The notes: generated by a model not told the origin, from the sequence alone. A stretch of 64,000 nt of DNA from Duganella sacchari (GCF_900143065.1 NZ_FRCX01000009.1:186001-250000); one strand, 5' to 3'; positions 35,320 to 46,976 are shown, counted from the stretch's first letter. Numbers and translations: made by a program.

Positions 35320-36069
35320 TTAAATTACTTTAGCTTCGGTGCGCAGTTTTGCGACCAGGGTTGCAACGTCCGGTACCTTGATACCAGCGGAGCGCTTGGC
35401 AGGCTCGGCAACTTTGACGGTTTTCAGACGTGGGGTAACGTCGACGCCCAGATCTTCCGGCTTGGTCACGTCCAGCGTTTTCTTTTTCGCTTTCATGATG
35501 TTCGGCAGGGTCACATAGCGTGGCTCGTTCAGGCGCAGGTCGGTGGTGACGATGGCTGGCAGCGTCAGCGACAGGGTTTCCAGGCCGCCGTCCACTTCGC
35601 GGGTCACGGTGACTTTGCCGTCTTCCAGCACCACTTTCGACGCGAACGTCGCTTGTGGCCAGCCCAGCAGCGCAGCCAGCATCTGGCCGGTCTGGTTGGA
35701 GTCATCGTCGATCGCCTGTTTGCCCAGGATGATCAGTTGTGGCTGTTCTTTGTCAGCCAGTGCCTTGAGCAGCTTGGCAACTGCCAGCGGCTCCAGTTCT
35801 ACGGCGGTTTCCACCAGGATGCCGCGGTCGGCGCCAATCGCCATGGCGGTACGCAGGGTTTCCTGGCACTGGGTCACGCCAGCGGACACGGCGATCACTT
35901 CGGTGACCTTGCCAGCTTCTTTCAGACGGGTGGCTTCTTCCACCGCGATCTCGTCGAACGGGTTCATCGACATTTTGACGTTAGCGATATCGACGCCGGT
36001 GTTATCGGACTTCACACGCACTTTGACGTTGTAGTCGACCACGCGTTTGACGGGTACCAAGACTTTCAT
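35320..36069 (-). CDS. etfB: Electron transfer flavoprotein beta subunit
   Basis: 249 residues. MKVLVPVKRVVDYNVKVRVK, the AMP-binding region and the signature VPDVATLVAKLRTEAKVI at the end are typical of EtfB. It forms the AMP-containing half of ETF. First gene of the etf unit; a promoter with TATAAT and an upstream 12-base palindrome lies at 36120-36167. Confidence 0.97.
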   Translation of the reverse strand: MKVLVPVKRVVDYNVKVRVKSDNTGVDIANVKMSMNPFDEIAVEEATRLKEAGKVTEVIAVSAGVTQCQETLRTAMAIGADRGILVETAVELEPLAVAKLLKALADKEQPQLIILGKQAIDDDSNQTGQMLAALLGWPQATFASKVVLEDGKVTVTREVDGGLETLSLTLPAIVTTDLRLNEPRYVTLPNIMKAKKKTLDVTKPEDLGVDVTPRLKTVKVAEPAKRSAGIKVPDVATLVAKLRTEAKVI

Positions 36070-36119
36070 AGCTGTGCCTTTGGAAAAATAAAGAATTCGG
36101 GACTGATAATGTGGGCTAG

Positions 36120-36149
36120 ATTATATGAGAAATCTGCCCCACACAAGAA
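36120..36149 (-). promoter_or_regulatory. Promoter of the etfBA operon
   Basis: On the minus strand TATAAT (36125-36120) with a TTCTTG -35-like hexamer (36149-36144, 18-base spacer), about 50 bases before etfB. Confidence 0.55.
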
Positions 36150-36155
36150 ATTTAA

Positions 36156-36167
36156 GCACGATCGTGC
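36156..36167. promoter_or_regulatory. Candidate operator upstream of etfBA promoter
   Basis: GCACGATCGTGC, a perfect 12-base palindrome just upstream of the -35. Its form fits TetR-family regulators, which often control fatty-acid and ETF genes in betaproteobacteria; the regulator is not in this window. Confidence 0.45.
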
Positions 36168-36242
36168 GTTTTTTAGCTAGTAGAAATCGTCTAAAAAATA
36201 AATCTTCAAGACGAATTCTGGAGGGGAATTACAGCGGAGGAA

Positions 36243-36500
36243 TTATTTGCGCTGCATCAAAAAGACAAACTCACGGCCAGTCTGGACGTGGGACAACAGG
36301 GCGTTGCCGGTTTGTTTGCAAAATGCCTGGAAATCACGCACCGAACCTGGGTCCGTTGCCATAATGCGCAGCACCTCACCGCTCTGCAGTTCTGCCAGCG
36401 CCTTTTTGGCTTTCAGGATAGGCAACGGGCAATTGAGGCCGCGTGCGTCCAGTTCCTTATGAAATTCAATGATTTCGTTTTCCAGTATCGTGTCGCTCAT
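36243..36500 (-). CDS. TusA/SirA-family sulfur carrier protein
   Basis: 85 residues. The CPxP motif is at Cys24 (DARGLNCPLPILKAKKAL), the persulfide-carrying cysteine of TusA-like proteins. In E. coli TusA passes sulfur to tRNA 2-thiouridylation and molybdopterin synthesis. A short extra N-terminus precedes the fold. It stands alone between etf and alaS, read in the same direction. Confidence 0.88.
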   Translation of the reverse strand: MSDTILENEIIEFHKELDARGLNCPLPILKAKKALAELQSGEVLRIMATDPGSVRDFQAFCKQTGNALLSHVQTGREFVFLMQRK

Positions 36501-36642
36501 TGAGAACCCGCTCTTTGGTTAGGTGTGTCGTCATACTACTCCTTTTTGGAATGGATGACGCGCTGCACCAAAATAGTTCGTTGTGCGTTGCAAGTTTGCA
36601 ACGGGAACTGGAAAGTATACAACACTAACCCACGAAGAACAA

Positions 36643-36678
36643 CGGCCTGCGTGAGACTGTTACACCTCACGCAGGCCG
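36643..36678 (-). terminator. Strong hairpin after alaS
   Basis: CGGCCTGCGTGAG, ten-base loop, CTCACGCAGGCCG: a perfect 13-base stem 34 bases past the alaS stop. The T-tract on the minus strand is poor (TTGTTCTT), yet the stem strength makes termination likely. Confidence 0.65.
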
Positions 36679-36711
36679 CATAAACACTACTTTATAGCGG
36701 TTTTTAACGCT

Positions 36712-39321
<2,610 letters not shown>

Positions 39322-39389
39322 GTCGTAAGCTAGTAGTAACTGGCAAATGCAAAGGGTTGATTATATATGACCGCGCAGGCCTCAGGGTC

Positions 39390-40142
39390 TTAGGTGAAGG
39401 CGGGACCGATCAAATCAATACGGTCGGTGCAGAAACCATCCACGCCCCAGGACAGGATTTCCCGGCCCCTTGCCGGGTCGTTGACGGTATAGCAAAACAG
39501 GCCATAACCGGCTGCCTTGATCTGCGCCGCCAGCGCCGGCGTCAGGTGCTTTTGATTGGTGTGGATGGCCACGGCGCCCAGCTGCTTCGCCTGCGCCTGC
39601 CAGTCGGCCGGGATTTTATCCAGCAGATAGCCGCGCGGCAGCTCGGGCGCCGCATCGCGGGCCGCCGCCAGCGCGTCAAAGCTGAACGAGGACAGCAAAG
39701 GATAGCCGGCGGGATCGCCGCCAGCCAGCTCCGCGGCATAATTGTCGCGTGTGATTTTTGCAACCCAGGCGCCGGTTTCCGCCTCAAAACCGTCGGCCGG
39801 CTTGATTTCCACATTCATCCAGATGCGCTGCGCCTTGCAATAATCGATGAACTGGGTGAAGAATGGCACTGGCTCATCGCGGAATTCCGCCCCGAACCAG
39901 CTGCCCGCGTCCATCGCGGCCAGATCGACGGCGTCGGTCTGTGCGACACTGCCCTGCCCGGCGATGGTGCGGCCGAACGCGGGGTCGTGCACCACCATGC
40001 CGATGCCGTCGCGCGACAGCATCACGTCGAACTCGACGGCGCGGAAGCCGTAAGCCACGCCGGCGCGCAGGCCGGCCACCGTGTTTTCCGGCGCCAGCGT
40101 ACCGCCGCCGCGATGTGCAACAATTTTTGGGTAAGGCCACAT
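39390..40142 (-). CDS. Glycerophosphodiester phosphodiesterase (UgpQ-like, cytoplasmic)
   Basis: 250 residues without a signal peptide. The GDPD signature KIVAHRGGGTLAPENTVAGL is at residues 6-25, with the metal-binding EFDVMLSRDGIGMVVHD and later WMNVEIKP motifs. It hydrolyses glycerophosphodiesters to glycerol-3-phosphate and an alcohol. Divergent from the M48 protease gene with only 21 bases between start codons. Confidence 0.92.
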   Translation of the reverse strand: MWPYPKIVAHRGGGTLAPENTVAGLRAGVAYGFRAVEFDVMLSRDGIGMVVHDPAFGRTIAGQGSVAQTDAVDLAAMDAGSWFGAEFRDEPVPFFTQFIDYCKAQRIWMNVEIKPADGFEAETGAWVAKITRDNYAAELAGGDPAGYPLLSSFSFDALAAARDAAPELPRGYLLDKIPADWQAQAKQLGAVAIHTNQKHLTPALAAQIKAAGYGLFCYTVNDPARGREILSWGVDGFCTDRIDLIGPAFT

Positions 40143-40163
40143 GGCTTTGCCTCGGGGGTTGTG

Positions 40164-40910
40164 ATGGCAAGGACAACAACGTTATCACGAATAGCGGGCC
40201 TGCTGCTAGCCGTCGCCACGCCCACGTCCGGCGGGGCAGCGACGCCGACGCAAGCGGAAGTGATGACGCGCGCCGCCGCCATGTACGCCGACCGGCTGGC
40301 CGGGCGCAACATCAACCGCGACGCCGGCTTCACCGCCCGCGTGCGCGGCATCGCCGGCGTGCTCATCGCCCAAGCCAAACGCGACTATCCCGACACCGCA
40401 GCGTGGGCGTGGGAAGTCCACACCACTGACGATCCCGACATGAATGCCGACTGCATGGCCGGCGGCAAAATCCTGGTCAGCCAGGCTTACGTCGAACGGC
40501 TGGCACTCAATGACGCCGAACTGGCCATGCTGCTGGCCCATGAAATCGAACACGCCGCCCTGCATCACAACCTCAAGGAATATCAGGCCGCGCTGCAGCT
40601 GGATCCAGCCTGGGCCGGACGCCCGTTTGCAGAACTGGAATACGCGGTCGATCACGACAGCCGCCTCATGGGCGTCCTGGCCGCCACCAACTACGCGCAG
40701 GAACAGGAAGCCGACCGCGAGGGCTTGCGGCTGGCCTGGCGCGCGGGCTGGCCGGCATCGGCCCTGTCCGGCTATTTCCGCAAGATGATGCGCGACAGCG
40801 ACTGGCCCCGGCGCAGCAAGGCCGACTACCCCTCGCCCATCCAGCGCTGGCGCGACGCCCACGCGCTTGCCGACAGCTTGCAAAAAAATTACGTGCAGCC
40901 GAGCGAGTGA
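40164..40910 (+). CDS. M48-family metalloprotease, secreted
   Basis: 248 residues from the ATG at 40164 (GGGGG upstream); the frame is open far to the left but that is shadow of the opposite gene. A short signal peptide (cleavage near GGAATP, about residue 26) is followed by the M48 zinc site HEIEHAALHH and a later Glu in QEQEADREGL. Similar to the protease domain of BepA/LoiP but without TPR repeats. Probably periplasmic quality control. Confidence 0.85.
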   Translation: MARTTTLSRIAGLLLAVATPTSGGAATPTQAEVMTRAAAMYADRLAGRNINRDAGFTARVRGIAGVLIAQAKRDYPDTAAWAWEVHTTDDPDMNADCMAGGKILVSQAYVERLALNDAELAMLLAHEIEHAALHHNLKEYQAALQLDPAWAGRPFAELEYAVDHDSRLMGVLAATNYAQEQEADREGLRLAWRAGWPASALSGYFRKMMRDSDWPRRSKADYPSPIQRWRDAHALADSLQKNYVQPSE

Positions 40911-40959
40911 GCCACTACACTAGCGGCCTGATTGTTCGCTCAAAAGGTTAAAACACATC

Positions 40960-42189
40960 ATGACAGCTCCAAAAGCGCTAGGCCATCTCCGCGTACTCGA
41001 CCTGAGCCGCGTGTTGGCGGGACCGTGGTGCTCGCAGAATCTGGCCGATCTCGGCGCCGACGTCATCAAGATTGAACGTCCCGGCAACGGCGACGACACG
41101 CGCGCCTGGGGGCCGCCGTATGCGCGCGACGCCGACGGCAAGGACACCACCGAAGCGGCATACTACCTGTCCGCCAACCGCGGCAAGCGCTCGGTGACGG
41201 TGGACATCGCCAGCACGGAAGGCCAGCAGCTGCTGCGCGAGCTGGTCAGGCACAGCGACGTGGTGCTGGAAAACTACAAGGTCGGCCAGCTCAAGCGCTA
41301 TGGTCTCGATTACGAGACGCTCAAGGCCATCAAGCCGGATCTGGTCTACTGCTCGGTCACCGGCTTCGGCCAGGATGGTCCGTACGCGCACCGTGCCGGC
41401 TATGACTTCCTGATCCAGGGCATGGGCGGCCTCATGTCCGTGACCGGCGAGCGCGATGACCTGCCGGGTGGCGGTCCGCAAAAAGCCGGCGTCGCGCTGA
41501 CCGACCTCATGACCGGCATGTACGCCACCATCGCCATCCTCGCCGCGCTCACGCACCGCGACCGCACGAGCGAGGGCCAGTACATCGACATGGCGCTGCT
41601 GGATGTGCAGGTGGCCATGCTGGCCAATGCCGGCAGCAACTATCTCAACAGCGGCAAAGTGCCCAAGCGCTGGGGCAATGCGCACCCGAACATCGTGCCC
41701 TACCAGACCTTCCAGTGCGCGGACGGCTACATCATCGTCGCCACCGGCAACGATGGCCAGTACCAGAAATTTGTCGAAGCTGGCGGCCGTCCCGACTTGG
41801 CCTTCCACGAACGTTACGCCACCAATCCGCTGCGCGTGAAGAACCGCGACGAGCTGGTGCCGATACTGGCCGAGATGGTGCTGCAGCAACCACGCGATTT
41901 CTGGATCGACAAGCTGGAGGAAGTCGGCGTGCCGTGCGGGCCGATCAACAACCTCGACCAGGTCTACCAGAACCCGCAGATCCAGGCGCGCGGTGTGGTG
42001 ATGGACGTACCGCACCCCACCGCCGGTACCACCAGGCTGGTGCGCAGCCCGATGCGCATGTCGCTGACGCCAACCGACAATGCCGTCGCGCCGCCACTGC
42101 TGGGCCAGCATACGGATGCCGTGCTGCGCGACCTGCTGGGCCGCAGCGACGACGACATCGCCGCCCTACGCGCAAAAGGCGTGCTGTGA
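40960..42189 (+). CDS. CaiB/BaiF (class III) CoA-transferase
   Basis: 409 residues. LDLSRVLAGPWCSQNLADLG and DVIKIERPGNGDDTR at the N-terminus, and the catalytic Asp182 (ALTDLMTGM), equivalent to Asp169 of formyl-CoA transferase. Transfers CoA between carboxylic acids through an aspartyl-CoA intermediate; substrates unknown (succinyl-CoA:dicarboxylate type is common). Its stop overlaps a potential GTG start of the acetyltransferase, so the two are coupled. Confidence 0.9.
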   Translation: MTAPKALGHLRVLDLSRVLAGPWCSQNLADLGADVIKIERPGNGDDTRAWGPPYARDADGKDTTEAAYYLSANRGKRSVTVDIASTEGQQLLRELVRHSDVVLENYKVGQLKRYGLDYETLKAIKPDLVYCSVTGFGQDGPYAHRAGYDFLIQGMGGLMSVTGERDDLPGGGPQKAGVALTDLMTGMYATIAILAALTHRDRTSEGQYIDMALLDVQVAMLANAGSNYLNSGKVPKRWGNAHPNIVPYQTFQCADGYIIVATGNDGQYQKFVEAGGRPDLAFHERYATNPLRVKNRDELVPILAEMVLQQPRDFWIDKLEEVGVPCGPINNLDQVYQNPQIQARGVVMDVPHPTAGTTRLVRSPMRMSLTPTDNAVAPPLLGQHTDAVLRDLLGRSDDDIAALRAKGVL

Positions 42190-42191
42190 AC

Positions 42192-42632
42192 ATGGTCACG
42201 CTGGAAGCCATCACCGTCGATAACTTCGAAGACTTCATGGACATGGAGTTGCCGGACTCCCAGCGGGACTACCTGGCCAGCAATGCCTACTCGATCGCCC
42301 AGGCACGCTACTACGACGACTACATCCCGCGCGGCATCTACCACGAAGGCAAGCCTGCGGGCTTCCTGCTGTATGACCGGCAGTCCAACAACCACGTGGG
42401 TGAGTACGGCATCTACCGTTTCATGGTCGATCATGCCCAGCAGGGAAAAGGCATAGGCCGCCGCGCGATGCAGCTCTTGCTGGACGAACTCAAAGCCAAG
42501 CCCGACGTCAAACTCATCACCATCTGCTACAAGCCGGACAACGCCAACGCCCGCGCCTTCTACCGCAGCTTCGGCTTCGAAGAAACCGGGCTCGACGACA
42601 TAGGCGAAATGATTGCCGTCATCAGACCGTAG
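42192..42632 (+). CDS. GNAT-family N-acetyltransferase
   Basis: 146 residues. The acetyl-CoA motif is QQGKGIGRRAMQLLL (about residues 84-98), and the C-terminal NANARAFYRSFGFEETG is typical of GNAT enzymes, here of the spermidine/diamine acetyltransferase-like group. An alternative GTG start at 42186 overlaps the upstream stop and has AAAGG at good spacing. Substrate unknown. Confidence 0.88.
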   Translation: MVTLEAITVDNFEDFMDMELPDSQRDYLASNAYSIAQARYYDDYIPRGIYHEGKPAGFLLYDRQSNNHVGEYGIYRFMVDHAQQGKGIGRRAMQLLLDELKAKPDVKLITICYKPDNANARAFYRSFGFEETGLDDIGEMIAVIRP

Positions 42633-42634
42633 CG

Positions 42635-42793
42635 CTAACGCTTACGCAACCGTTCCAGATCACGGTCGTCCCGCCGCATCTCAGCCCGCATGGCCTGACG
42701 GGCGCCTCGGATTGCGCCTGATAATGGGGCAAAGTAGCGACGCAAACTGTCCTTGAACATGCGCTTCACATAGCTCTCCTGGTCATCCTTCAT
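42635..42793 (-). CDS. Small basic hypothetical protein (52 residues)
   Basis: Translating the minus strand from the ATG at 42793 gives 52 residues: MKDDQESYVKRMFKDSLRRY, then a segment rich in Arg (RGARQAMRAEMRRDDRDLERLRKR). A strong GGAG lies nine bases before the start, and the start overlaps the upstream small gene by 11 bases. The SD, coupling and helical amphipathic look support a real gene. No known family recognised. Confidence 0.65.
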   Translation of the reverse strand: MKDDQESYVKRMFKDSLRRYFAPLSGAIRGARQAMRAEMRRDDRDLERLRKR

Positions 42794-43007
42794 GTCTTGC
42801 TCCTCGCAATAGTTTGCGTGCCGAAAAATAGAGAACGCATACCAGCAGTGCGATGTCCATTAACAAAATCAGGTGCGCGGTTCCTGAAAGCGCGTAATAC
42901 GTAAAGTCACTCACTCCCAACCATCGCATACCACGCGCGACCAGCTCGATCAACGCAGCACCAGTGGCCAATACCAGCAAATACAAAAGACTGAATCCAA
43001 AATGCAT
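42783..43007 (-). CDS. Small two-helix membrane protein (74 residues)
   Basis: From the ATG at 43007 (GGGAG seven bases upstream) it encodes MHFGFSLLYLLVLATGAALI and a second hydrophobic segment (TAHLILLMDIALLVCVLYFS), followed by a basic tail. An in-frame ATG at 43040 is less likely. Overlaps the next small gene by 11 bases. Unknown family. Confidence 0.65.
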   Translation of the reverse strand: MHFGFSLLYLLVLATGAALIELVARGMRWLGVSDFTYYALSGTAHLILLMDIALLVCVLYFSARKLLRGARHEG

Positions 43008-43076
43008 GATTAGCTCCCAGTGAGTTTGTTTATCACCCATGGCAATTCAGGCCCCGTGCTGGCGGCCTGCTCCTCG

Positions 43077-43406
43077 TTAGATATGCAGATCGCGCTTTAG
43101 TTCCTGAATCTGGCTGTGCAAATGCGTGACGGCGCCTTTGATCTGGCCGGACAAGGTGGGAATGTAATTGCAGATGCGTTTGGCGCGGTCGGCCAGGACG
43201 TCCATGTCACGCACCAGCTTGCGGATGCGCGTTTCATCTGCGGACTGAAACACTTCGCGCGCCTGGTCGGCACGCTTGTCCATCTGTTCTATGCAGTCAC
43301 GCAACTCCTTCGGCAGGCCAAACTCCGCCGAGGCCGCTTGCGCCGTGAGCCTGACCGCGCGTTCCACAAAATAAAACCGGTGCTCCAGATCATTGGTATG
43401 CATCAT
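43077..43406 (-). CDS. Small helical hypothetical protein (109 residues)
   Basis: Starts MMHTNDLEHRFYFVERAVRL after AAGGAGG. The sequence is nearly all alpha-helical, with charged heptad-like stretches (EQMDKRADQAREVFQSADETR) and no hydrophobic segment. Possibly regulatory or structural. First of three same-strand small genes; not recognised. Confidence 0.65.
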   Translation of the reverse strand: MMHTNDLEHRFYFVERAVRLTAQAASAEFGLPKELRDCIEQMDKRADQAREVFQSADETRIRKLVRDMDVLADRAKRICNYIPTLSGQIKGAVTHLHSQIQELKRDLHI

Positions 43407-43506
43407 GATGCCCTCCTTGTGAAGAATTCGACCGTGCGAATTCGACCGCAGAGGCCACTGGCGGTTTCAACAACCACGCACGGCACTGACGCAGATCAGG
43501 CCGCCA

Positions 43507-44400
43507 TCAAATAGCGGGCAGGCGCGCCATATCCACAAAGGCCCGCAAGGCCGACGACATGCGCCGCTGGCGCGGGTAATACATCATCAGCGCCGTGTTC
43601 AGCGGGCACCAGTCCTCCAGCACCCGCACCAGGCGGCCCGCCTCGATGTGCGGCAACAGGCGGTACTCGGGCAGGAACGTAATCACCACACCATCCAAGG
43701 TGGCGCGCAGCGCGAGTTCGGAATCGCCGACCGACAGCCGGCCCGGCACATCCACCTCCAGTTTGACATCGCCCTTGGCCAACTCCCACTTGTAGAAATT
43801 CCCGCGCGGGAAGCGGTAACGCACGCAGTTGTGATGCGCCAGATCGTCCGGATGCTGCGGCACGCCGTGGCGCGCAAAATATTCCGGCGCGCCCACCACC
43901 ACAAAACGCTGCGCCGGCCAGACCGGCACAGCGATCATGTCCTCCGGCACGTGCTCCTCATAACGGATGCCGAGATCGAAACCACGCTCGACAATATCGA
44001 CCATGCCATCGTCACTGACGACCTCCAGCGTGATATCCGGGTACGCCGCCAGATAGCGCTGGATCAGCGGACCAATCACCATCACCGCCGCATCACGCGA
44101 GCTGTTGATGCGCAGCGTGCCGGACGGCGAAGCGCGGAACAGATTCATCTCCTCCAGCGCCAGATTGACGCCGCCCAGCGCCGGCTGCAAACGCTCCAGC
44201 AAGTGCTTGCCCGCCTCGGTCAGCGCCACACTGCGCGTGGTGCGATTGAACAGGCCCACGCCGAGCCGGTCCTCCAGCGTGCGCACCGCGTAACTGACCG
44301 CCGACGCCGACAGCGCCAGTTCGGCCGCCGCCTTGCGGAAACTGCCATGCCGCGCCACGGAAGCAAATACGGCCAGGTGAGAGAGATTATCAAGTTGCAT
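43507..44400 (-). CDS. LysR-family transcriptional regulator
   Basis: 297 residues. Helix-turn-helix FRKAAAELALSASAVSYAVRTLE near residues 21-43, then an effector-binding domain. It diverges from the zinc alcohol dehydrogenase gene with 118 bases between starts and is its likely regulator. Confidence 0.9.
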   Translation of the reverse strand: MQLDNLSHLAVFASVARHGSFRKAAAELALSASAVSYAVRTLEDRLGVGLFNRTTRSVALTEAGKHLLERLQPALGGVNLALEEMNLFRASPSGTLRINSSRDAAVMVIGPLIQRYLAAYPDITLEVVSDDGMVDIVERGFDLGIRYEEHVPEDMIAVPVWPAQRFVVVGAPEYFARHGVPQHPDDLAHHNCVRYRFPRGNFYKWELAKGDVKLEVDVPGRLSVGDSELALRATLDGVVITFLPEYRLLPHIEAGRLVRVLEDWCPLNTALMMYYPRQRRMSSALRAFVDMARLPAI

Positions 44401-44481
44401 GATTATGCAAAATTCCTGTTTAATTCATGCAGACCAACTCGCTTGTTAGCTGCATAGTCCGGGAATTATAGTGCAACAACC

Positions 44482-44502
44482 GATAACAATTGCTTGATTA
44501 TC
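44482..44502. promoter_or_regulatory. Possible LysR-type dyad before the alcohol dehydrogenase gene
   Basis: GATAA-N11-TTATC fits the T-N11-A pattern, but it lies only 16 bases before the ATG and next to the SD (AGGAG), so binding there would block expression. Confidence 0.35.
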
Positions 44503-44518
44503 CCACCAGGAGCTCCCC

Positions 44519-45577
44519 ATGTTTACAGCCCACGGCTATGCCGCCCACGACCAGCATTCCCACCTCGTCCCGTTCAGCTTCGAGCGCCGCGCGCCGGGCA
44601 TCAACGACGTGGTAATCGACATTCTCTACTCCGGCGTCTGCCACTCCGACCTGCACCAGGCGCGCGACGACTGGGGTGGTTCGATCTACCCGATGGTGCC
44701 CGGCCACGAAATCATCGGCCGCGTGACGCAGGTCGGCAGCGGCGTGCATAAATTCAAGGTCGGCGACCTGGCCGGCGTTGGCTGCCTGGTCGACTCGTGC
44801 CGCCACTGCTCGGCGTGCGACGAACATCTGGAGCAGTACTGCGAGAACGGCATGACGGTCACCTACAACGGCCGCGAGCGCGACAGCGGCGCGCCAACCT
44901 ATGGCGGCTACTCGGACATCATCGTGGTGGACGAGCACTTCGTCGTCAAAGTCTCGGACAAGCTCGACCTGAAGGCCGTGGCGCCGCTGCTGTGCGCCGG
45001 CATCACCACCTACTCGCCGCTGCGCCACTGGAAAGTCGGCGCGGGCCACAAGGTCGGCGTGATCGGCCTGGGCGGCCTCGGTCACATGGGCGTCAAGTTT
45101 GCGAAAGCCATGGGCGCGAGCGTCGTCATGATTACCACCTCGCCCGAGAAAGGCAAGGACGCCCAGCGCCTGGGCGCGGATGAGGTGCTGCTGTCGACCG
45201 ATGCCGAGGCGATGCAGGCCCATGCCAACAGCTTCGACTTCCTGCTCAACACGATTCCCGTGTCGCACGACGTCAACCCCTACGTTGCATTGCTGCGCCG
45301 CGACCGCACCATGGCCATGGTCGGCGTGCTGACCGAGCTGGACCCGCCGCCAACCGGCGTCGGGCTGATCCTGGGCCGCAAATCCATCGCAGGCTCCGCG
45401 ATTGGCGGTCTCAAGGAAACGCAGGAAATGATGGACTTCTGCGCCGAGCACAACATCGTCAGCGACGTCGAAATGATCGCCATTCAGGACATCAACCAAG
45501 CCTACGAGCGCCTCGTCAAAAACGACGTCAAATACCGCTTCGTGATCGACATGGCCTCGCTGAAAAACGCCGCCTGA
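44519..45577 (+). CDS. Zinc-dependent NAD(P) alcohol dehydrogenase (YahK/CAD-like)
   Basis: 352 residues. Catalytic zinc ligands Cys41 and His63-Glu64 (VPGHEIIG), structural zinc cysteines 94/97/100/108 (SCRHCSAC...YC), and the cofactor motif GLGGLGHMG. It matches the cinnamyl-alcohol-dehydrogenase-like aldehyde reductases such as E. coli YahK. AGGAG precedes the start. Confidence 0.92.
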   Translation: MFTAHGYAAHDQHSHLVPFSFERRAPGINDVVIDILYSGVCHSDLHQARDDWGGSIYPMVPGHEIIGRVTQVGSGVHKFKVGDLAGVGCLVDSCRHCSACDEHLEQYCENGMTVTYNGRERDSGAPTYGGYSDIIVVDEHFVVKVSDKLDLKAVAPLLCAGITTYSPLRHWKVGAGHKVGVIGLGGLGHMGVKFAKAMGASVVMITTSPEKGKDAQRLGADEVLLSTDAEAMQAHANSFDFLLNTIPVSHDVNPYVALLRRDRTMAMVGVLTELDPPPTGVGLILGRKSIAGSAIGGLKETQEMMDFCAEHNIVSDVEMIAIQDINQAYERLVKNDVKYRFVIDMASLKNAA

Positions 45578-45581
45578 AAGA

Positions 45582-45668
45582 CGGGGTCAGGTCCGTCTTT
45601 TCTACACGAGCCCAGCCTTGGCATGCCGCTACGGAAGAGGCCGTGTAGAAATGGCGGACCTGACCCCG
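45582..45668. repeat. Palindromic repeat element, copy 2 (inverted relative to copy 1)
   Basis: The left arm CGGGGTCAGGTCCGTCTTTT then CTACACGAGC, and the right arm read on the minus strand (TCCGGGGTCAGGTCCGCCAT then TTCTACACGGCCTC). It occupies essentially the whole 94-base gap between two convergent genes and likely acts as a bidirectional terminator or stability hairpin. Confidence 0.85.
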
Positions 45669-45671
45669 GAG

Positions 45672-46922
45672 TTAGCGCTCGGACTGGCCCAGCGGGGCCA
45701 GCTTGCGCAGGCGCAGGGCGACCAGCAGCGCCAGCATCAGTGCGCCGGCCAGTACGGCGACGACGCCGGGCCACCCGGCGTGCCCCCACAGGATGCCGGT
45801 CGCGGAACCGACTACGCTGGAACCGAGGTAGTAGAAGAACAGGTACAAGGCCGATGCCAGCGCCTTGTTGCTCAGCGCGCGCCGCCCTACCCAGCTGCTG
45901 GCGACCGAGTGCGTCGCGAAGAAGCCGTAGGTGAACAGTGCGACGCCAGCCAGGATCGCCGGCAGCCAGTTGGACAAGGTCAGCATCAGACCCGCAAACA
46001 TGATCAGCATGACGGCCCAGATGACATGACGGCGGCCGTATCGGTCGGCCAGCCGACCCGCCCACACTGAGCTGTAGATCCCCAGCAAGTAGAAGAAGGA
46101 CACCGCCCCCACTACGCTCTGGCTCAGGCTGAACGGCGCGGCCAGCAGGCGATAGGCGATGTAGTTGTACAGGCTGACGAACGCGCCCATCAGTAAAAAG
46201 GCCAGTGCAAACAGCCACGGCAACCCGGCATCGGACAGGTGCAGTTTGAAGCCGGACGGCAGCGTGCGCCAACCGCCGCTGACGGGCGTGAAGTGCCGCG
46301 ACGCCGGCAGGCTGCGCCAGAATTCCAGTGCGGCGCCGATGCCGGCCACGCCCACCATCCCCAGCGCCAGCCGCCACGACAGGTGGTCGCTCAGCACGGA
46401 GGTCATCACCCGCCCCGCCATGCCGCCAAACGCGCTGCCGCTGATGTACAAGCCCATCGACAGGCCCAGCGATGCGGGTTCGATTTCTTCGCTCAGGTAC
46501 GCCATCGCGATTGCGGGCATGCCGCCCAGTGCGATGCCCAGCAGTGCGCGCAGGGCCAGCAACTGGGCGTAGTTGTGGGCGAACGCGCTCAGCAGCGTCA
46601 TCACGGCGGCAATCGCCATGGCGGCCACCATCAGCGGTTTGCGTCCGAGGCGTTCGGACAGCGCGCTCGAGGCCAGCAGCGAGAGCGCCAGTGCGCCGGT
46701 CGAGATCGATAACACCATGCTGCTCTGTGCCGCGCTCAGCCCGAATTCGTGCGACAGCACGGGCATCAGCGGCTGTACGCAGTACAACAGGGCAAACGTG
46801 GAGAATCCGCCAAAGAACAAGGCGCGGTTGCTGCGGTTGAACTCGGGACTGCCCTGGGCGATGCGTTTGCCTGGCGCATGCGCCAGCGGTGGGACGGAGA
46901 TGGCTGCGGCACTGGCTGGCAT
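45672..46922 (-). CDS. MFS transporter (YnfM-like)
   Basis: 416 residues with about 12 hydrophobic segments. The loop SERLGRKPLMVAAM between helices 2 and 3 is the MFS signature. Resembles YnfM of E. coli, which likewise sits divergent from a LysR gene. Substrate unknown, possibly a drug or arabinose-like efflux. Confidence 0.88.
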   Translation of the reverse strand: MPASAAAISVPPLAHAPGKRIAQGSPEFNRSNRALFFGGFSTFALLYCVQPLMPVLSHEFGLSAAQSSMVLSISTGALALSLLASSALSERLGRKPLMVAAMAIAAVMTLLSAFAHNYAQLLALRALLGIALGGMPAIAMAYLSEEIEPASLGLSMGLYISGSAFGGMAGRVMTSVLSDHLSWRLALGMVGVAGIGAALEFWRSLPASRHFTPVSGGWRTLPSGFKLHLSDAGLPWLFALAFLLMGAFVSLYNYIAYRLLAAPFSLSQSVVGAVSFFYLLGIYSSVWAGRLADRYGRRHVIWAVMLIMFAGLMLTLSNWLPAILAGVALFTYGFFATHSVASSWVGRRALSNKALASALYLFFYYLGSSVVGSATGILWGHAGWPGVVAVLAGALMLALLVALRLRKLAPLGQSER

Positions 46923-46956
46923 GATGGGCCGATCCTGAGAGGTACGATGACCTCAT

Positions 46957-46976
46957 CTTAGGATTGCCACACTAAG
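46957..46976. promoter_or_regulatory. LysR-type dyad between MFS and LysR genes
   Basis: CTTAG-N10-CTAAG, a five-base inverted repeat in the 99-base divergent gap, positioned to regulate the MFS gene and the regulator itself. Confidence 0.45.
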
